A stretch of DNA of 8,495 nt from Candidatus Coatesiibacteriota bacterium (GTDB lineage: Bacteria; B130-G9). The notes beneath the pieces are model-generated. The model was not told the DNA's origin. It saw only the letters and a list, made by a program, of their open reading frames with translations, and made no database searches. The first letter of the stretch is position 1. The number at the start of each line of letters is the position of its first letter. The position numbers were made by a program, and so were the translations under genes. Positions 6,438 through 8,495 of this stretch are shown here, piece by piece. Location: contig QMNL01000053.1 of NCBI GenBank assembly GCA_003647755.1, positions 1-8,495 of the forward strand. The letters are read 5' to 3'.

Positions 6438-6958
6438 CCACGACCTGCGCTCTGCGCCTCATAAGAGGCCTTGACCTGTGCCCGCAGTTTTTCGGTGTTT
6501 AGGTGGCATATCGCCGCGGCGAGGGCATCGGACGCGTCGTCAGGATGTGGCGTTTCCGAAAGCGCAAGGGCGATCTTGACCATTTTCTGAACCGATTCCT
6601 TGCTCGCCCTCCCGAAGCCTGTAACGGCGAGCTTGATCTCGGTTGCAGAGTGCTCCACGACTGGCACGCCTGAGCTCTCTGCGGCCAGCATCACAACGCC
6701 TCGCACCGCGCCCAGCTTGAACGCGGAGCGAACGTTCTGAGCGTAGAATACCGCCTCCATCGAGACAACATCGGGCAGAAACTCAGATATGAGGGACGTT
6801 ATCCTGGAGTGAACAATGCTAAGCGTCTGGGCCAGAGAGTGCTTCCGGGAGACCGGGATTGCCCCGAATTCGAGCGCACGAAGCTTCCCACCCTCGCCCT
6901 GCTCGACTATGCCGTAGCCCGTTGACCTACAGCTGGGGTCAACGCCCAGGACCTTCAG
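6434..6958 (-). CDS. ruvC: Holliday junction resolvase RuvC, apparent CTG start
   Basis: RuvC is the dimeric, metal-dependent endonuclease that cuts Holliday junctions symmetrically. Starting at CTG 6958 the protein has 174 residues, the normal family length. All four catalytic acids are present: D7 in [15 protein letters not shown]68 in [18 protein letters not shown], and D141 and D144 in [11 protein letters not shown]. The DNA-binding stretch [16 protein letters not shown] (112-127) is normal. No ATG, GTG or TTG occurs in this frame between an upstream in-frame TGA (inside yebC) and the ATG at 6760, which is codon 67. An ATG-based model would delete D7 and the first strands. The CTG overlaps the yebC TGA (CTGA) and has GGAGG 7 bases upstream, so I place the start there. 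The tail (158-174) is poorly conserved. The stop overlaps the ruvA ATG. The CTG reading is inference from homology and spacing; a base error is the main alternative. Confidence 0.88.
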   Translation of the reverse strand: MKVLGVDPSCRSTGYGIVEQGEGGKLRALEFGAIPVSRKHSLAQTLSIVHSRITSLISEFLPDVVSMEAVFYAQNVRSAFKLGAVRGVVMLAAESSGVPVVEHSATEIKLAVTGFGRASKESVQKMVKIALALSETPHPDDASDALAAAICHLNTEKLRAQVKASYEAQSAGRG

Positions 6959-7704
6959 CCGACTTCCTCCATAACCGCAGGATCGATATCAAAGTTGGCA
7001 AAGACGTTCTGAACATCATCGCTCTGCTCGAGCCGGTCCATCAGCCTGAGCATCTGCACCGCATCCTTCCCCTCGAGCTTCACCGTGCTCTTCGGAACCA
7101 TCGTTATCTCCGCAGACTGTATCTCAAAGCCCTCCGAGGCAAGCACCTCCTGCAGATCAGCTAACCGCTCAGGCCCAGCCACGATCTCGAACACACCATC
7201 ATCGTTCGTAACATCGTCCGCACCCGCCGAAATCGCCGCATCCATCAGCCGGTCCTCACTGTCAACATTCTTCTCCTCGATGACTACAAGACCCTTCTTG
7301 TCGAAGACCCACAGAACGCTCCCGACATCCGCCATTCTGCCGCCGTTCTTCGATAATATATACCGAATCTCAGACACCGTTCGGTTCTTGTTGTCTGTGA
7401 GGCACTCGATATAGATCGCAACGCCGCCCGGGCCATACCCCTCGTAACTTACCTCCTCATAGGCAACGCCGGGAAGCTCCCCAGTCCCCTTCTTGATGGC
7501 TCGCTCAATGTTGTCGTGCGGCATGTTCGCCGCCTTAGCAGACACCATTGCAGTGCGGAGCCTCGGATTACTTTCTGGGTCGCCGCCGCCTTGCCTCGCC
7601 GCGACTGTGATCTCTTTGATCAGCTTTGTAAAGAGGTTGCCCCGCTTGGCATCCTCTTTCCCCTTCTTACGCTTTATGGTGCTCCACTTGGAGTGCCCGG
7701 ACAT
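6955..7704 (-). CDS. yebC: YebC/PmpR/TACO1-family protein
   Basis: This is a 249-residue cytosolic protein of the widespread YebC family, described variously as a DNA-binding regulator (PmpR) and, for the YebC/TACO1 group, as a translation factor that helps ribosomes. It begins with the family signature [22 protein letters not shown] (residues 1-22), then [34 protein letters not shown] (57-73), [19 protein letters not shown] (87-105), and the typical NGG-MA..GSV..F (120-134). The ending with [16 protein letters not shown] (223-238) is also typical. The ATG at 7704 is chosen over an ATG at 7731 because homology starts at MSGHSKW and GGAGGG lies 5 bases upstream. It overlaps ruvC at its stop; yebC-ruvC-ruvA is a common bacterial gene order. 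It follows the omega-like gene after 23 bases. Confidence 0.96.
   Translation of the reverse strand: MSGHSKWSTIKRKKGKEDAKRGNLFTKLIKEITVAARQGGGDPESNPRLRTAMVSAKAANMPHDNIERAIKKGTGELPGVAYEEVSYEGYGPGGVAIYIECLTDNKNRTVSEIRYILSKNGGRMADVGSVLWVFDKKGLVVIEEKNVDSEDRLMDAAISAGADDVTNDDGVFEIVAGPERLADLQEVLASEGFEIQSAEITMVPKSTVKLEGKDAVQMLRLMDRLEQSDDVQNVFANFDIDPAVMEEVG
6956..6970 (-). promoter_or_regulatory. ruvC: Shine-Dalgarno and CTG start of ruvC inside the yebC end
   Basis: GGAGG (6970 down to 6966), a 7-base spacer and CTG (6958 down to 6956) lie within the last codons of yebC. The CTG shares two bases with the yebC stop TGA (6957 down to 6955). This arrangement would allow a terminating ribosome to restart on ruvC. 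The ideal ribosome site is what makes the non-standard start believable. Confidence 0.65.
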
Positions 7705-7727
7705 CTTATCCCTCCAAACACCGACTC

Positions 7728-7964
7728 TCAAGCAAGCGACTGCCCCTCATCTTTGGGCTTAATCCCGACCTTGCCCTCAAGTATTTCCTCTATCGCAATC
7801 TCAATGCAACTCTTGCCGCCACTACGAGAAAATGGCATCAAGCTCGACTGTATCTGCAGCGCCCTGCCAGCGGTCAGCACTGTGAAATCATACTCGGACC
7901 CAATCTTGCTGACACCCAAGGGCACCAGCTCAACTACACTCATACTACGCCTATTCTCTTCCAT
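7728..7964 (-). CDS. rpoZ: Probable RNA polymerase omega subunit
   Basis: This is a 78-residue protein matching the omega/Rpb6 pattern, the small subunit that helps assemble and stabilise RNA polymerase. The core [20 protein letters not shown] (19-38) aligns with the [20 protein letters not shown]-type helix of omega, and [14 protein letters not shown] (53-66) with the TVIALREIEEGLI segment. Spacing between the two blocks is as in known omegas. One of the two usual arginines in the RxxR helix (R34, L36) is replaced by Leu. Two starts are possible: ATG 7964 with AGGTTGGG upstream, and ATG 7943 (MSVVELVP), which has a poorer ribosome site; I chose the first. The gene sits 23 bases before yebC and 28 bases after the small membrane-protein gene, so it is probably in one operon. 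gmk, a common partner of rpoZ, is absent here. Confidence 0.75.
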   Translation of the reverse strand: MEENRRSMSVVELVPLGVSKIGSEYDFTVLTAGRALQIQSSLMPFSRSGGKSCIEIAIEEILEGKVGIKPKDEGQSLA

Positions 7965-7992
7965 GTTCCCAACCTATTTCAAAATCGCCTTC

Positions 7993-8238
7993 TCAGATTC
8001 TGTCGAGTGAGTAATCAAGAACCGAGCCCACCGTGAAGCAAAGGCCCAACACTCCATAGAACGGATAAATATCTGCCCCGTGCCCCGCGAAGGACTTGCC
8101 CACTACAAACGGGATCAACAGAAGCACCGCCCACCCAATAGCATTCACCAGTAGCACGTGTGTAAAACCATACCAGCTTCTCCGTTCAGGAGACGTAGCC
8201 GCAACGTTGCTCTTGTGCTTCCTATTCCTTTTTCCCAT
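7993..8238 (-). CDS. Small two-helix membrane protein, unknown function
   Basis: From ATG 8238 the product has 81 residues: a very basic N-terminus (GKRNRKHK), then two hydrophobic helices at about 26-46 and 57-77 with a short loop (KSFAGHGADIYP) between them, and a charged end. It should lie in the inner membrane; by the positive-inside rule the N-terminus would face the cytosol. I do not recognise a family. The ATG has no Shine-Dalgarno. A TTG at 8259 in the same frame has GAGGG 4 bases upstream and would add 7 residues, and a TTG at 8274 would add 12. The gene is the first of the tightly spaced minus-strand cluster leading into the omega-like gene. Its conserved spacing and typical membrane-protein composition argue that it is real, but comparison with relatives is needed. 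Confidence 0.62.
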   Translation of the reverse strand: MGKRNRKHKSNVAATSPERRSWYGFTHVLLVNAIGWAVLLLIPFVVGKSFAGHGADIYPFYGVLGLCFTVGSVLDYSLDRI

Positions 8239-8245
8239 ACACGCA

Positions 8246-8274
8246 TAGATAACAACCAAGCCACCCTCTGTCAA
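8246..8274 (-). promoter_or_regulatory. Putative promoter of the rpoZ-yebC-ruvCA cluster
   Basis: On the minus strand a perfect TTGACA (8274 down to 8269) is followed after exactly 17 bases by TATCTA (8251 down to 8246). That is optimal spacing but a mediocre -10. A start about 8 bases after the -10 would fall on the A of the ATG at 8238, giving a leaderless transcript. If translation instead starts at the TTG at 8259, this match is accidental or the promoter is elsewhere. Confidence 0.35.
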
Positions 8275-8495
8275 GAGCCGAGAGCCTCGGCACCCGTAGG
8301 TGCCCGCGGCGCTCGGATAGCTGCTTCAATCTGCGAACAAACTGGCTCGGCTCGCACGTGCCGAGCTCGCCTATGGCCCAGCATGTTCCCGGCACGCCGG
8401 GCACCAAACCCCACGATGCTACAGCGATCTGTTGGACAGCCTCAAGCAGCGCTCTCTACCACCCGCGTTCCGATTTATCTCCTCTTCGTGCGCCT
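8275..8495. other. GC-rich hairpin-dense stretch without a convincing gene
   Basis: No protein in any frame is recognisable here. Two plus-strand frames and one minus-strand frame are open for most of the stretch, as expected by chance at high G+C. A minus-strand frame entering from the right edge ends at TAG 8419-8421 after about 24 codons and could be the tail of an unseen gene. Four perfect inverted repeats crowd 8277-8401: GCCGAG/CTCGGC (8277-8291), GGCACC/GGTGCC (8289-8304), GCTCGG/CCGAGC (8345-8366) and CCCGGC/GCCGGG (8388-8401). None is followed by a T-run. It did not match tRNA, tmRNA, SRP RNA, RNase P RNA or 5S rRNA features that I could recognise. Confidence 0.4.

Noticed and set aside
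8222..8407. Minus-strand frame with TTG start (61 codons) overlapping the small membrane-protein start
   Set aside because: No ribosome site, Trp/Cys/Gly-rich low-plausibility sequence, overlaps the better-supported small gene, and nothing recognisable in the product.
8440..8495. T-box-like fragments on the minus strand (AGAGGAGATAA, GGGTGGTAGAGAG) and AGGGTGGC near 8263-8270
   Set aside because: The full AGGGTGGNACCGCG antiterminator core is absent, there is no terminator T-run, and no aminoacyl-tRNA synthetase or amino-acid gene follows.
1..8495. CRISPR array, insertion sequence, tRNA/rRNA genes, integrase or defence genes
   Set aside because: No regularly spaced repeats, terminal inverted repeats, transposase motifs or tRNA-type folds were seen on either strand when reading through the window.

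Overview
The window looks like ordinary chromosomal DNA from a Gram-negative-type bacterium of moderately high G+C. The evidence is a Sec-exported protein, a probable lipoprotein, and bacterial RuvA, RuvC, YebC and RNA polymerase omega. I cannot place it in a phylum. Several proteins are clearly diverged from E. coli (the PurM signature loops, the RuvA pin region, the PutP sodium-site region), which would fit an under-sampled lineage, but that is inference. I see no phage, transposon, CRISPR, toxin-antitoxin or other defence genes.

Layout from left to right. Plus strand: the 3' part of an ABC1/UbiB-family kinase-like gene (1-1059, cut by the window edge), then a PutP-type sodium/solute symporter (1132-2583) with a strong Shine-Dalgarno. 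Minus strand: a two-gene pair, a Sec-exported protein of unknown function (3167-3973) followed by a small probable lipoprotein (2701-3144). A 113-base divergent intergenic region (3974-4086) carries overlapping, nearly symmetrical -10 elements. Plus strand: purM (4087-5187) and, 20 bases later, a class I SAM methyltransferase that looks shortened at its C-terminus (5208-5810). Minus strand, converging on it: a compact cluster read as small membrane protein (7993-8238), omega-like rpoZ (7728-7964), yebC (6955-7704), ruvC (6434-6958) and ruvA (5847-6437). The last 220 bases (8275-8495) have no convincing gene but are rich in GC hairpins.

The minus-strand cluster is the best-defined unit. yebC, ruvC and ruvA overlap by a few bases and are probably translationally coupled. 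RuvA and RuvC act together on Holliday junctions; the motor RuvB is not in the window. YebC is a translation-related protein and omega an RNA polymerase subunit, so the cluster mixes information-processing functions.

The observation most worth checking is the ruvC start. The only start that preserves the RuvC N-terminus and its first catalytic Asp is a CTG codon overlapping the yebC TGA stop, 7 bases after a perfect GGAGG. The first ATG in the frame is 66 codons downstream and would delete part of the active site. I did not find a novel multi-gene system. The other observations are residue-level oddities, promoter architecture and an unexplained hairpin-rich segment.
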